From CAZDVQ01 sp964508975 (GTDB taxonomy: Bacteria > Bacteroidota > Bacteroidia > Chitinophagales > Saprospiraceae), in assembly GCA_964508975.1 (NCBI GenBank), contig CAZDVQ010000001.1:1-64000 (forward strand): a stretch of 64,000 bases of DNA, in the 5' to 3' direction. A program made the translations under genes and the position numbers. The notes beneath the pieces were generated by a model. The model made no database searches, was not told the origin of the DNA, and saw only the letters and a program-made list of their open reading frames with translations. Position 1 is the stretch's first letter, and every line of letters starts with the position of its first letter. This document shows positions 43,085-52,291 of the stretch, piece by piece.

Positions 43085-44995
43085 ATGAATCCCATGAATA
43101 AGTTCTACACCCTACTCTTTACTTTATTTGTTGGGCTTGCCAGCCTAGCCCCCGCTCATGCCCAAGTTGTTGACGCACTTGCCCTGCGCAAAATGGTAGG
43201 CCCCGACGGGAAGTTTATTACTGCCCAAAAAGAATCAATTATCGAGCTTCTAGCAACCAATGCCGGTATGCCCGGTGCGTCTGCCGAAGCCGTTATTACG
43301 GCTTACGAAAGCGCAAAAAATAGCATCATCACTTCCATGATGAGCCCCGAATTCAAGACTACTGAACCCTTGCCTGATTTCCCCAACGCCGAGGAGTCGA
43401 TTCGAGGAGAAGTTGCCGAAGAATTCGGCTTCAGCCTTAGCGGCCTGAATGTAAGCAAAGTAGCTGACGGCCTCGCTCAATTCCTGGTTGAACGCACCAA
43501 AGCCGAGTTGAACGCCTCCTTCTTTAACCGCCTGAAAACCTTCCTGGATAATCGCCAAGAAGTAAAAATTTTATTCCCAGGCACCCGTGAAGTACTCATG
43601 AACGTGGACCGCGATGTGTATCGTTACAGCTTGTTTATCGAGAGTATCCGCCAGGCCGCCGACCATGACTTCCAACTCATTTTACCTAACCTCGCCAGCC
43701 TGCTTGACCAGAGCAACAGCAACTACAAACCCGAGGTGGTGGCTATCGGGGCCGCTGGTTTACGCCTTACCCAAAGCCTTATCGACGGCGCGCATCCCTC
43801 AACCATCATTCAACAATTGGCCAATGAGCCTTTTGACATTAATGCCCCAAGCTTGGCGCTGCTCTCCAGCTCGTTCAAGGGTGCAAGCCTCATTTCCAAC
43901 TCGCTTATCGACGGGCAAGGCTGGGTTAAGAAACCCAAAATCAGCGCGCTGGCCGCCGATTCAAGTGCCATGAAGCTCTATATTGGTCTACTCTACCAAA
44001 AAAGTGGCGATTTAAGCTTCGGCCCAAACGCCAGCATGCGGAGCCTCTTGACAAAATTTTACCTGGGCCGCAACGCCTGGTCTACCCTGGCCAACTACCT
44101 GCTAAACCTTCACGGTAATGCCAACGCATACGAGAATGCCCAGATGCGCATGGCCCAAGCTGGCCCCAAAAGCAGCTACGATCAAGTGTTGATGATTGCC
44201 GAAAGCACCCTGCGCTATACCCTCCAAGCCCTGCTGTTTAAAGAACAAGTGCTCGGGCTACCACTAAGCGAGTGGGAACGCAAAACTTTTGACCTCTCCC
44301 GCATCGGGTTAAACATGGCCGTCGACCTTCGCTACAACCGCTACAGCTCGGTGATTGTTGGTTTAACCAGCTTTATGAAGGAGTTGTTCGTGGAGGAAGA
44401 TAACCGTTTTGTTGAGCAATTTTTGCGCTACGGTACCTTCCTGGCGGGCTTGATTGAAGCCCAAAGTGCCGAAGAAGTAAAATACCTCATCGAGTCGGTT
44501 GCGCTCCCGGTTGGGGGTGCCGCCATCAAGAAAAACAGCCGATTTAACGTCTCCATCAACAGTTATGTGGGCATCAATTACTCCCGTGAGCAATACAGTA
44601 ATCCGGCACTAAGTAGCCAAGCGCCAGGCAATGTGCTGGCCATCCATGCGCCAGTAGGTATCGCGGCGTCATGGGGACTGGGCCGCAGCGGCATGTCGGC
44701 CTCCTTGTTCATTCCAATCGTCGATATCGGTGCCTTAACGGCCTTCCGTTTTGGCGACGAAACATCCGAGTTGCTGCCTGAAATCAAGCTGGGCAACATC
44801 ATCGCACCCGGCGCTTACTTGGCTATTGGTATGCCCAAAATCCCTGTTTCCATCGGTTTCGGCGGGCAATTTGGCCCCAATTTGCGCAAAGTCACCGTCG
44901 ATGGCCTCACCTACAGCCAATCAGGTGCCTACCGCCTCGGCGCATTCCTAAGCGTTGATATTCCTATTTTCAACATCTTCAATGCTACCCGTTAA
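43085..44995 (+). CDS. Hypothetical secreted, probably outer-membrane protein
   Basis: 636 residues from the ATG at 43085 (a second ATG at 43094 is equally plausible). Signal peptide NKFYTLLFTLFVGLASLAPAHAQ. The middle is helical; the last 130 residues alternate hydrophobic residues (SINSYVGINY, VGIAASWGLG, MSASLFIPIVDIGAL, YRLGAFLSVDIPIF) as in a membrane beta-strand region, so it may be a barrel. I do not recognise the family. The frame is open upstream through element A copy 10, but that extension is not credible. Monocistronic, ending before a strong bidirectional terminator. Confidence 0.75.
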   Translation: MNPMNKFYTLLFTLFVGLASLAPAHAQVVDALALRKMVGPDGKFITAQKESIIELLATNAGMPGASAEAVITAYESAKNSIITSMMSPEFKTTEPLPDFPNAEESIRGEVAEEFGFSLSGLNVSKVADGLAQFLVERTKAELNASFFNRLKTFLDNRQEVKILFPGTREVLMNVDRDVYRYSLFIESIRQAADHDFQLILPNLASLLDQSNSNYKPEVVAIGAAGLRLTQSLIDGAHPSTIIQQLANEPFDINAPSLALLSSSFKGASLISNSLIDGQGWVKKPKISALAADSSAMKLYIGLLYQKSGDLSFGPNASMRSLLTKFYLGRNAWSTLANYLLNLHGNANAYENAQMRMAQAGPKSSYDQVLMIAESTLRYTLQALLFKEQVLGLPLSEWERKTFDLSRIGLNMAVDLRYNRYSSVIVGLTSFMKELFVEEDNRFVEQFLRYGTFLAGLIEAQSAEEVKYLIESVALPVGGAAIKKNSRFNVSINSYVGINYSREQYSNPALSSQAPGNVLAIHAPVGIAASWGLGRSGMSASLFIPIVDIGALTAFRFGDETSELLPEIKLGNIIAPGAYLAIGMPKIPVSIGFGGQFGPNLRKVTVDGLTYSQSGAYRLGAFLSVDIPIFNIFNATR

Positions 44996-45038
44996 GCCTT
45001 GTTTTGCCTTGAGCTAAACAAATTCAGCTAAATATTTT

Positions 45039-45139
45039 GGGCGTTGCGGCTGCGCCGCCGCTGCTTTTCAGGGTTCGCTGTTCGCTCCGTGCGCGTTGCG
45101 CACCGCCGCCCTTGGCGGCGCCTTCCAAGCAGCTAACGC
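45039..45139 (+). repeat. Element A, copy 11 (outer stem GCGTT/AACGC)
   Basis: Sense orientation, 43 bp past the stop of the upstream gene. Hairpins GCGGC-TGC-GCCGC and CGCCGCC-CTT-GGCGGCG. Confidence 0.88.
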
Positions 45140-45160
45140 GAACAGTGTTCTGTTTTACAC

Positions 45161-45200
45161 AAAAAAAGCGGGCTAGCAAATTTGCTAGCCCGCTTTTTTA
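45161..45200. terminator. Bidirectional terminator
   Basis: A perfect 26-bp palindrome (GCGGGCTAGCAAA and its complement) at 45168-45193 with A7 before and T6 after, serving the convergent genes on both sides. Confidence 0.95.
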
Positions 45201-45202
45201 GC

Positions 45203-48127
45203 TTATTTCCTGCTATACCAATAAATACCACCAACACCCAGCACCGCAATCAAAGCAAACAGCCAGAGGTTGCTGCGTGGGTAAACGGGGCGCATATCGC
45301 CCGAGGCCACAAAAGTCGACCAGAAGAATGGATGCGTAAAACTCTTGTTGCCTTCTAGTATATCCAACTTGGCCAAACGCAGTGCTTCATTTTTAGCCTT
45401 GCCTTCGCGTAGATATTTGTAAAAGTTCTCCATGAGCTGTGAGGTAATTTGATCGGGTACTTCCCAAAGGCTCATCAAGGTACTCCGGCAACCCGCATAG
45501 GCAAATGCATGCGACAACGAGATAATACCTTGCCCACGTTGTAGCTTACCCATACCGGTATTGCAAGCACTCAGTACGGCTAGTTCGGCATTCAAAGGCA
45601 ATTGGTAGAGCTCGGCAATGGTGAGCTGCTGATCTTCCAAGCTATCTGGGGTTGGCGTAAAGATGAGTTTCGACATCATCGGGTTGCGGTCTTCCAACAC
45701 GGCGTGCATGGCCAAGTGGATAATGTTGTACTGGCCTACATTTTCTTTGAAACGATGCTCTGTAGCGGCGGTACCCGTTATCGCGGTTCCATTACACAAC
45801 TTGGCAATGTTTTGGGCTTCTTCCAAGGCACCCGGCAGCGGCACTAAGCCATAACGGCGTATGGTTGCCACCGCCGACTCGTCGAGCTCAAAATCCTCTG
45901 GGATACCTTCTAGCTCATAACTTGGTGCATAAGCTGCCAATTTTTTCCCTGGCTTAATTTTACGCCCGTATTCCTGCTGGTATAAATGTGATAGCGACAT
46001 GGAGTAGCTAATCGGGAAACGCCTGATTAAATATGCCAAGGATGAAAAATCGTTTGATTTGCCCTTGGTCGTCGAAATCAACAATTCAAACGGGATGTAA
46101 GACAATTCTCCATCCGGAATTACATACAGGGCATCATATGTTTTATCGTCGATTACATCAGCCAGCAAGGTATTGTACACGAGGTTCGATAAACGCACAA
46201 AGTCGTTAAACACGGTGTTGTTCCCGCGGATATAAGCCTCAAAGTCGGTTAAGTTCGTCCGCAGCTCGGCCAAGGTAGCCTTGAAACCACTAGGCAGTGT
46301 TTTACTTTTAAGCTGTACGCCCGCCTTTGTGATGACGAAAACAAACAACTCCCTTTCGCCCAGTACATACTCCAGCGCCAACTCGTTTTTACCGAGTAGC
46401 TTTTGCTGCACCATCTTGATATCGATGGTATTATCTGCGTACTTAAAGGCGTAGTAAAGTGGAAAATCGCGTTCAAAAGTTTTCACCAAGGCATTGTATT
46501 CTTCGGTGGCAGCAATCAATTCTTCGCGGATAGCCGTTAAATCATTCGTACTGTTGCTAAGTTCTGCCTTGCTGATTTGCTGTTTACAAAACGAAATGAT
46601 TTGTTTGAGCTTGTGCTCCCGACGGGTCAAATCACTTGGAATACCGGAGTATGTAATAGCTGCCGCTTTATTAATTTGCTCCAACAGCAAACCAGTTTTG
46701 GCGTATTCTGCCGTGCGGAATGCCCGCTCGATATAGTCAGCAGCCTTTGAGCCTGGTTTTTCAGCATAGGCTTTCATAATACCTAGATAGGTTTCAATCA
46801 AATTGTAGTTACTACCCGCCAAGGTCTCTTTTGAACTTTCCCAGTCGAATTCCACATGGGTAATTTTCAAGGCTTGTAGGGCAAGTTCTTGGGTTTCTTC
46901 AGCGGCTTTCAGGTATTTAGCATCCTTGGTTTTGTAATACAATTTCAACAAGCTAGCGGCTTTGGCATCCAGTATTGGTAAGGCTGAACGTTTGTATTTG
47001 ATATCGTCTAAAGCTGGATTGTTGAAAGCGCTTTTTGAACCCTTGTATTTGGTGCTAATTTGTTCCAAGGCTTGCTGATAAAGGTTTATAGCCTCGGCAT
47101 CGTTGTTCTGATCGGCTTCAATACGGCCCCACACAAGCAGTATATTTGCAATGTAAGGGTGTTTACCAGCATAAACTGTTTTAGCTTTATCGAGTGCTGC
47201 GGTTATATTCTTGCGGGCTTCACCATAATTACGTTTCTTCAAATAGAGTTCGGCTATGTTTTTAAGCACGTTGAACTCATTAAACAAGTCTTGCTTCTTG
47301 CGCACATCAACCAAGGCCTCTTGAAAGTAAGCCATCGCGCTGTCGAGCTTGTTGGCATACATGTAGTTTTGACCTAGGTTCATACAAGCGATTGAAAACT
47401 GGTTGGCCGCCTCGGGTGCTGCCTTATGCTGATTATAGGCCATTTTAAAATACATCACGGCCTTGTCTTCGTCGCCATTAGCCTGATGGGCTTTACCCAA
47501 GAAAATATACGGAATGTCTTTTCCAAAATTGCCATCTAGTTTCGAAGCATATTTATTGCTCAACTCTGCTGCCGTCAAGGCTTTCTCTGGTTGTAAGGTA
47601 TAACTGTAATTACGCGACAACAAAGACAAAGCCTGGAATATGAAATCTTGGTTTTCTAGGCTTCTCTCCTTTTTTACAAATGGCTCCAATACTTCAATGC
47701 ATTCAAAGTGGTTACCCATGGTGCTATGATGCAAAGCCAAGTTGTAGGTAAATTGACGCTCGGTAAAATTTTCAGGATCCACGCTCTGGATATACGCGCG
47801 GTGTTTTTCGAATAATTCTTTAGCCTTGACAAGATGATCTTCGGCGGCACGATAGCGGCTGTACTGGTAGTCTAGTCCATAACGATATACATGCGAGGAA
47901 ACCACGTAGTCCCACATACCATTTTTAGTGGCCAGCAAAGCTGTTGAGTCAATGTACTTGCGCACACTGTCTTGGCTCCCATCATAGTGCTCGTCCATTT
48001 TCAGGGCGTAGTAGTACATTTTTTCTTCCAGCTGCTCGCGGGTCTGTTTTTTCTGAGCAAAAGATTGGCTGCTCAAAAAGAGTGCAAGGATAAGGAGGCA
48101 AATGTTGCGTTTCATGGTATGATTCAT
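45203..48127 (-). CDS. TPR-CHAT caspase-like protein with signal peptide and C-terminal anchor
   Basis: 974 residues. After a signal peptide (ICLLILALFLSSQSFAQ) come about eight tetratricopeptide repeats (residues 50-450), a helical linker, and a CHAT domain (about 640-930). The caspase-type catalytic pair is present: His808 in HLAMHAVLED and Cys855 in LSACNTGMG. A membrane segment follows near the end (LWLFALIAVLGVGGIYWYSRK). The arrangement places the protease domain on the periplasmic or outer face of a membrane. It is not next to a CRISPR locus or gasdermin-like gene, so its target is unknown. A second Met at residue 5 is an alternative start. Confidence 0.92.
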   Translation of the reverse strand: MNHTMKRNICLLILALFLSSQSFAQKKQTREQLEEKMYYYALKMDEHYDGSQDSVRKYIDSTALLATKNGMWDYVVSSHVYRYGLDYQYSRYRAAEDHLVKAKELFEKHRAYIQSVDPENFTERQFTYNLALHHSTMGNHFECIEVLEPFVKKERSLENQDFIFQALSLLSRNYSYTLQPEKALTAAELSNKYASKLDGNFGKDIPYIFLGKAHQANGDEDKAVMYFKMAYNQHKAAPEAANQFSIACMNLGQNYMYANKLDSAMAYFQEALVDVRKKQDLFNEFNVLKNIAELYLKKRNYGEARKNITAALDKAKTVYAGKHPYIANILLVWGRIEADQNNDAEAINLYQQALEQISTKYKGSKSAFNNPALDDIKYKRSALPILDAKAASLLKLYYKTKDAKYLKAAEETQELALQALKITHVEFDWESSKETLAGSNYNLIETYLGIMKAYAEKPGSKAADYIERAFRTAEYAKTGLLLEQINKAAAITYSGIPSDLTRREHKLKQIISFCKQQISKAELSNSTNDLTAIREELIAATEEYNALVKTFERDFPLYYAFKYADNTIDIKMVQQKLLGKNELALEYVLGERELFVFVITKAGVQLKSKTLPSGFKATLAELRTNLTDFEAYIRGNNTVFNDFVRLSNLVYNTLLADVIDDKTYDALYVIPDGELSYIPFELLISTTKGKSNDFSSLAYLIRRFPISYSMSLSHLYQQEYGRKIKPGKKLAAYAPSYELEGIPEDFELDESAVATIRRYGLVPLPGALEEAQNIAKLCNGTAITGTAATEHRFKENVGQYNIIHLAMHAVLEDRNPMMSKLIFTPTPDSLEDQQLTIAELYQLPLNAELAVLSACNTGMGKLQRGQGIISLSHAFAYAGCRSTLMSLWEVPDQITSQLMENFYKYLREGKAKNEALRLAKLDILEGNKSFTHPFFWSTFVASGDMRPVYPRSNLWLFALIAVLGVGGIYWYSRK

Positions 48128-48188
48128 TGTACAAGGCTAAAATAAATCCCAGCTGTATAATACACAAGCTGGTACTTTTCATTTGGGC

Positions 48189-48223
48189 AAAAAAAAACGG
48201 GGTATGCTTTTGCACACCCCGTT
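48189..48223 (-). terminator. Terminator of the gene at 48239
   Basis: ACGGGGT-loop-ACCCCGT stem with an extra GCA/TGC pair and a minus-strand T9 run. Confidence 0.85.
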
Positions 48224-48238
48224 TAATGACGCATAGGG

Positions 48239-48919
48239 CTATTTCGTTACCCCATAAACCTGGTTAATATCGTAAGAAACCTTTTGACCGTCGGCATAAA
48301 CTAAGCTCAGGCGCACTAAACCAGTGTATTCTGGATTAGAGAATGTACCCAAAGCGAAGTAAGCCAAACCTTTTTTAGCATCGTAGGCTTTGTTGCCGTT
48401 TACGTCAGATGAAGCCAACAGTTCTCCACTTGGAATAGCCGTCAAGGTATAAGTAATTTTCGACATCTCTGATTCTGCTACTTTGGCAGAAGCAAACGTA
48501 GTTGTAAACTCCGACGCTTTGAAATACTCCACCTGTGTCGTGTCGCGCTGAGAAGTGTCAGATGTAATGCCACAGCCAATGCGAGGTGGTGGACATTTGC
48601 GGCCAGTAGCAGCCTGTACAGCCTCTGAATATGAAGCAGCACACTTGCAAAGGTCTTCTACAGGAATACCCCATTCAGCGGCCAATTCTTCCATGCCGGC
48701 ACACTCGCCTTTGCTAGATGCTGTCATGAACAAATAATCTTGCAACACCAAGTCATCGTTGATGTCGCTCAGTTTAATTTCATACTTGGTTGGTGTGGGC
48801 TCTTCAACGCCAACGCCTGGCGCTTTTGATAAAAAGCTGGTCAAGGCGTAACCGCCGCCGCCGCCTAAAATTAAGCCGAGTAAAAATACAACGAACTTGT
48901 TTGAACCTGGTTGACTCAT
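48239..48919 (-). CDS. Hypothetical membrane-anchored protein
   Basis: 226 residues with one N-terminal membrane segment (FVVFLLGLILGGGGGYALTSFL) and a periplasmic domain. Residues 70-115 contain five Cys (GECAG, LCKCAAS, KCPPP, GCGI), suggesting disulfides or a metal site. The C-terminal part has the look of a beta-sandwich with LSLVYADGQKVSYDINQVY. I do not recognise it. It lies 320 bp upstream of the TPR-CHAT coding region but behind its own terminator, so a functional link is only possible, not shown. Confidence 0.7.
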   Translation of the reverse strand: MSQPGSNKFVVFLLGLILGGGGGYALTSFLSKAPGVGVEEPTPTKYEIKLSDINDDLVLQDYLFMTASSKGECAGMEELAAEWGIPVEDLCKCAASYSEAVQAATGRKCPPPRIGCGITSDTSQRDTTQVEYFKASEFTTTFASAKVAESEMSKITYTLTAIPSGELLASSDVNGNKAYDAKKGLAYFALGTFSNPEYTGLVRLSLVYADGQKVSYDINQVYGVTK

Positions 48920-49024
48920 GGTAAATGTGGGTTTTAATTGTTTGAAAGTCTCTTAATGAAGTTAACTGCGCAAATATTACCTTAATTTCTCACAAATTTA
49001 GTGTTTAAATCAAAAAAGTGTTTT

Positions 49025-49032
49025 TACCTTTG
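49025..49032 (+). promoter_or_regulatory. Candidate -7 box (TACCTTTG) of guaB
   Basis: Perfect TAnnTTTG match only 3 bp before the start codon. Transcription would then begin at or next to the ATG, giving a leaderless mRNA. Confidence 0.6.
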
Positions 49033-49035
49033 CGC

Positions 49036-50520
49036 ATGGAAAATGTAAAATTTAATCCCGACAATCGCTTCCTCAGCGAAGGCATCACGTTCGACGACGT
49101 ATTACTCGTTCCTGCCTATTCAGAGGTTTTACCGTATCAGGTGGATATTTCTACACAATTCTCGCGTAATATACGCCTGAATGTGCCTATTGTTTCTGCT
49201 GCTATGGACACCGTAACCGACTCCCGCTTGGCCATTGCCATCGCCCGTCAAGGCGGTATCGGGGTTATCCATAAAAACATGACCATCGAGCAACAAGCCG
49301 AGGAAGTCCGCCGCGTAAAACGCTCGGAAAGCGGGATGATTATCGACCCCGTCACCCTCGGACCAAACGCCGTTATCGGCGATGCGCTCAAACTCATGCG
49401 CCAGTACCACATCGGTGGTATTCCCATCGTCGACGATCAGCACCGCCTCATCGGTATCCTCACCAACCGCGACTTGCGCTTCGAGGAAAACCCGCAACGC
49501 CTCGTGTCTGAACTCATGACCACCACTAACCTCGTTACGGCGCCAGCGGGTACCGACCTCGACATGGCCCGTCAAATCCTCCAACAACATAAAATCGAGA
49601 AACTCCCCGTAGTGGATGCCGACAAAAAACTGGTTGGCCTCATCACTTACAAGGATCTCATGCGGGTTCAAGATTACCCCAATGCTTGTAAAGATAAATA
49701 CGGACGCCTCGTGGTGGCCGCCGGTGTTGGCGTTACCCGCGATATGCTCGAGCGCGTGGCCGCCCTCGTGGCCGTTGGCGTCGATGCTATCTGTGTCGAT
49801 ACCGCGCACGGGCATTCTAAAGGTGTCCTCGATGCAGTGCGACTCGTTAAGTCTACCTACCCTGATATCGATGTAGTCGGCGGCAATGTCGCTACTGGCG
49901 AAGGCGCTAAAGCCCTCGCCGACGCCGGTGCCGATGCCGTTAAAGTGGGTGTAGGCCCAGGCTCTATCTGTACTACACGTGTGGTTGCTGGGGTAGGTAT
50001 GCCGCAGCTTTCGGCCATTTACAACGCTGCCAAAGCGCTGGAAGGCACGGGCGTCCCGGTTATCGGCGATGGCGGTATTCGCTTTTCCGGCGATGTAGTC
50101 AAGGCCCTCGCTGCGGGTGCTAGCACCATCATGGCGGGCTCCTTGTTTGCCGGCGTGGAGGAATCGCCAGGCGAGACTATCATTCTCCAAGGTCGTAAAT
50201 TCAAAGTTTACCGCGGCATGGGCTCCCTAGGCGCTATGCAGCAAGGCTCTAAAGACCGCTATTTCCAAGATGTAGAGGACGATATCAAAAAACTAGTACC
50301 CGAGGGTATCGAAGGCCGTGTACCTTATAAAGGCTCCCTGGCCGAGGTCATGGTTCAATACGTCGGCGGTCTCCGCGCTGGTATGGGCTATTGCGGCTCC
50401 GCTACCGTAGATGAACTCCGCGATGCTCAATTTGTACGCATCACCAGCGCTGGTTTCCGCGAGAGCCACCCGCACGACATCACCATTACCAAGGAGGCGC
50501 CTAACTACTCTAACGGCTAG
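49036..50520 (+). CDS. guaB: Inosine-5'-monophosphate dehydrogenase
   Basis: Rate-limiting step of guanine nucleotide synthesis (IMP to XMP), 494 residues. The TIM barrel is interrupted by a pair of CBS domains (about 93-210). The catalytic loop is GPGSICTTRVVAGVG with Cys312; VAAGVGV, VGGNVAT and DGGIRFSGD complete the barrel signatures. The strong codon bias fits a housekeeping gene. The ATG at 49036 is chosen because the in-frame codons upstream overlap the promoter box. Confidence 0.97.
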   Translation: MENVKFNPDNRFLSEGITFDDVLLVPAYSEVLPYQVDISTQFSRNIRLNVPIVSAAMDTVTDSRLAIAIARQGGIGVIHKNMTIEQQAEEVRRVKRSESGMIIDPVTLGPNAVIGDALKLMRQYHIGGIPIVDDQHRLIGILTNRDLRFEENPQRLVSELMTTTNLVTAPAGTDLDMARQILQQHKIEKLPVVDADKKLVGLITYKDLMRVQDYPNACKDKYGRLVVAAGVGVTRDMLERVAALVAVGVDAICVDTAHGHSKGVLDAVRLVKSTYPDIDVVGGNVATGEGAKALADAGADAVKVGVGPGSICTTRVVAGVGMPQLSAIYNAAKALEGTGVPVIGDGGIRFSGDVVKALAAGASTIMAGSLFAGVEESPGETIILQGRKFKVYRGMGSLGAMQQGSKDRYFQDVEDDIKKLVPEGIEGRVPYKGSLAEVMVQYVGGLRAGMGYCGSATVDELRDAQFVRITSAGFRESHPHDITITKEAPNYSNG

Positions 50521-50588
50521 TTTTCAATAGCTCGTAGTCGTAGCTTTTAGCCGATTATTCGTTATTTCCTTGGTCATTTATTGTTTTT

Positions 50589-50732
50589 GGGCGCTGCGGC
50601 CGCAGTTGGCGGGGCTTATGATATACGCCCCACCCGTTGCGGCCGCCGTTACGCTACGGCGCTCGCTGTCGCTCGGCCCGCGTTGCGGTCTGGCCTCCTG
50701 TTCAGTCGGCCACGCCTCCGCATCACTAGCGC
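50589..50732 (+). repeat. Element A sub-type B (outer stem GCGCT/AGCGC)
   Basis: 144 bp, sense orientation 68 bp past guaB, ending one base before the ATG of the next gene. It is the only copy with the CT/AG variable pair. Its core includes GCTCGCTGTCGCTCGGCC. Confidence 0.85.
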
Positions 50733-50733
50733 G

Positions 50734-51537
50734 ATGACGGTCGTGGCAGCTATTTTATGGCCCCTCAAATTTGGGGTATCTACGCCTCATGCCTTAAACA
50801 AACCTGCCTTGGATCACCTCGTTTTATTCATCCTTCTAGCCTTGCTGGCCGAGATACTCGGCACTGTTGGCGGTTTTGGGTCTTCCCTGTTTTTTGTACC
50901 CATCGCGAGTTATTTCCTCGATTTTCATTCGGTACTGGGCGTTACAGCCCTCTTTCATGTATCCAGCAATATTTCAAAAATTGCCCTTTTCAGACAAGGC
51001 ATCGATAAAAAAATGGTGCTGTACCTAGGCATTCCTGCCGTGATTTTCGTGGTGTTGGGCGCCTATTGCAGTCAATTCGTGAACACCAAGTACCTAGAGT
51101 TGGCTTTGTCCATTTTCCTCATTGGCTTAAGTGTCAGCTTCCTTTTGATGCCCAAACTTGAAGTTCAAGCCACCCTGCCAAATGCCGTTGGCGGAGGCGT
51201 ATTGTCTGGTTTTATCGCTGGATTATTAGGTACCGGCGGGGCTATCCGGGGTATAGTACTGGCCGCTTTCAACATGAAAATGGAGGTTTTCATCGCCACT
51301 TCTGCCCTCATCGACCTCGGTATTGATGCCAGCAGGAGCATCGTTTACAGCGTTCAGGGCTTTGTGCATTACGATGATTTATACCTAATCCCAATCTTAC
51401 TGGTGGTTAGTATACTAGGCACGCTTATCGGCAAGTTCATCCTGAGCAAAATATCGGAAGAGCAGTTTAAGAAAATAGTCTTGGTGCTCATTCTAATCAC
51501 AGGCCTGCTTAGCTTGGTTCGGGTTATTTGGCGGTGA
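50734..51537 (+). CDS. TauE/SafE-family permease (sulfite exporter-like)
   Basis: 267 residues with about eight membrane segments and the duplicated TauE/SafE motif: LLALLAEILGTVGGFGSSLFFVP and VLSGFIAGLLGTGGAIRGIVL. The family exports sulfite, sulfoacetate or other anions; here the substrate is unknown. The ATG at 50734 abuts a type-B element and the frame is open through it, so the true start depends on whether the element is transcribed and read; a start inside the first 25 codons is possible. Could be expressed from guaB or alone. Confidence 0.85.
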   Translation: MTVVAAILWPLKFGVSTPHALNKPALDHLVLFILLALLAEILGTVGGFGSSLFFVPIASYFLDFHSVLGVTALFHVSSNISKIALFRQGIDKKMVLYLGIPAVIFVVLGAYCSQFVNTKYLELALSIFLIGLSVSFLLMPKLEVQATLPNAVGGGVLSGFIAGLLGTGGAIRGIVLAAFNMKMEVFIATSALIDLGIDASRSIVYSVQGFVHYDDLYLIPILLVVSILGTLIGKFILSKISEEQFKKIVLVLILITGLLSLVRVIWR

Positions 51538-51582
51538 TAAATTAACTATACGTACCTTCGTATAGCAATACACCTTCACACC

Positions 51583-52257
51583 ATGCCTCCCATCCCCTAC
51601 TTCCAAACCAAGTTGCTCCAGTGGTTCGAGGTAAACGGCCGCGATTTTCCTTGGCGCGACCCTTCCACCTCCAACTACGAGCGTATCATCAGCGAGGTGC
51701 TGCTACAACGCACCCGCGCCGATATGGTGTCGAGGTACTATTTCACTTTTTTCGCCGCGTTCCCCGATTGGCCTAGCCTCTGCATGGCTACCATCCCCCA
51801 GCTCGAAGCTATACTACAGCCATTGGGTTTATATAAACAACGGGCCCGCCGCTTGCGCCGCATCGCCGACGATTATCAACGCCGACAAGGCAAACTACCC
51901 CGCACCAGCAACGAAGTACAAGAGTCAGATATGGCCGCTCTGTACATTGCCAACGCATACGAGCTCTTCGTGCTCAAAAAACACGCACCTTTACTCGATG
52001 TGAACATGGCCCGGCTACTCCGGCGTTTCTTCGGCTTACCTGGCGACAAAGACCTGCGCATGGATCCATTGCTCATGGCCCTCGCTTGGAAAATTGTAGA
52101 TAAACGACAAGCCATACAGCTCAACTGGGCTATACTCGATTTTGCTGCATTGATTTGTCAAGCCCGTAAACCGAAATGTGAACACTGTCCGCTCAAACGC
52201 AAATGCGTCTGGTGGATAAGTCCAAACATACGCTTAGAACCCGTCAAACCCAAATAG
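51583..52257 (+). CDS. MutY/endonuclease III-like DNA glycosylase with [4Fe-4S] cluster
   Basis: 224 residues of the HhH-GPD superfamily. Glu38 (SEVLLQRT) and Asp139 (LLDVNMARLL) occupy the positions of the catalytic pair of MutY. The iron-sulfur ligands Cys192-x6-Cys199-x2-Cys202-x5-Cys208 are complete. There is no C-terminal MutT-like domain, which MutY uses to read 8-oxoG, so it is not a standard MutY. The QRTRADMVSRYY segment is like the group of short glycosylases seen near restriction-modification genes, but none are here. Base specificity is unknown. Confidence 0.9.
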   Translation: MPPIPYFQTKLLQWFEVNGRDFPWRDPSTSNYERIISEVLLQRTRADMVSRYYFTFFAAFPDWPSLCMATIPQLEAILQPLGLYKQRARRLRRIADDYQRRQGKLPRTSNEVQESDMAALYIANAYELFVLKKHAPLLDVNMARLLRRFFGLPGDKDLRMDPLLMALAWKIVDKRQAIQLNWAILDFAALICQARKPKCEHCPLKRKCVWWISPNIRLEPVKPK

Positions 52258-52291
52258 GTTTGCGGTCGCTGGCTTAGGGGGGCTGCTAAAA

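Noticed and set aside
45203..48127. TPR-CHAT protein as part of a CRISPR-linked caspase system
   Set aside because: No Cas gene, array or gasdermin-like partner is nearby, and the signal peptide speaks against it.
49129..50190. Long open frame antisense to guaB (353 codons)
   Set aside because: A shadow of strongly biased guaB codons on the other strand; no recognisable protein.
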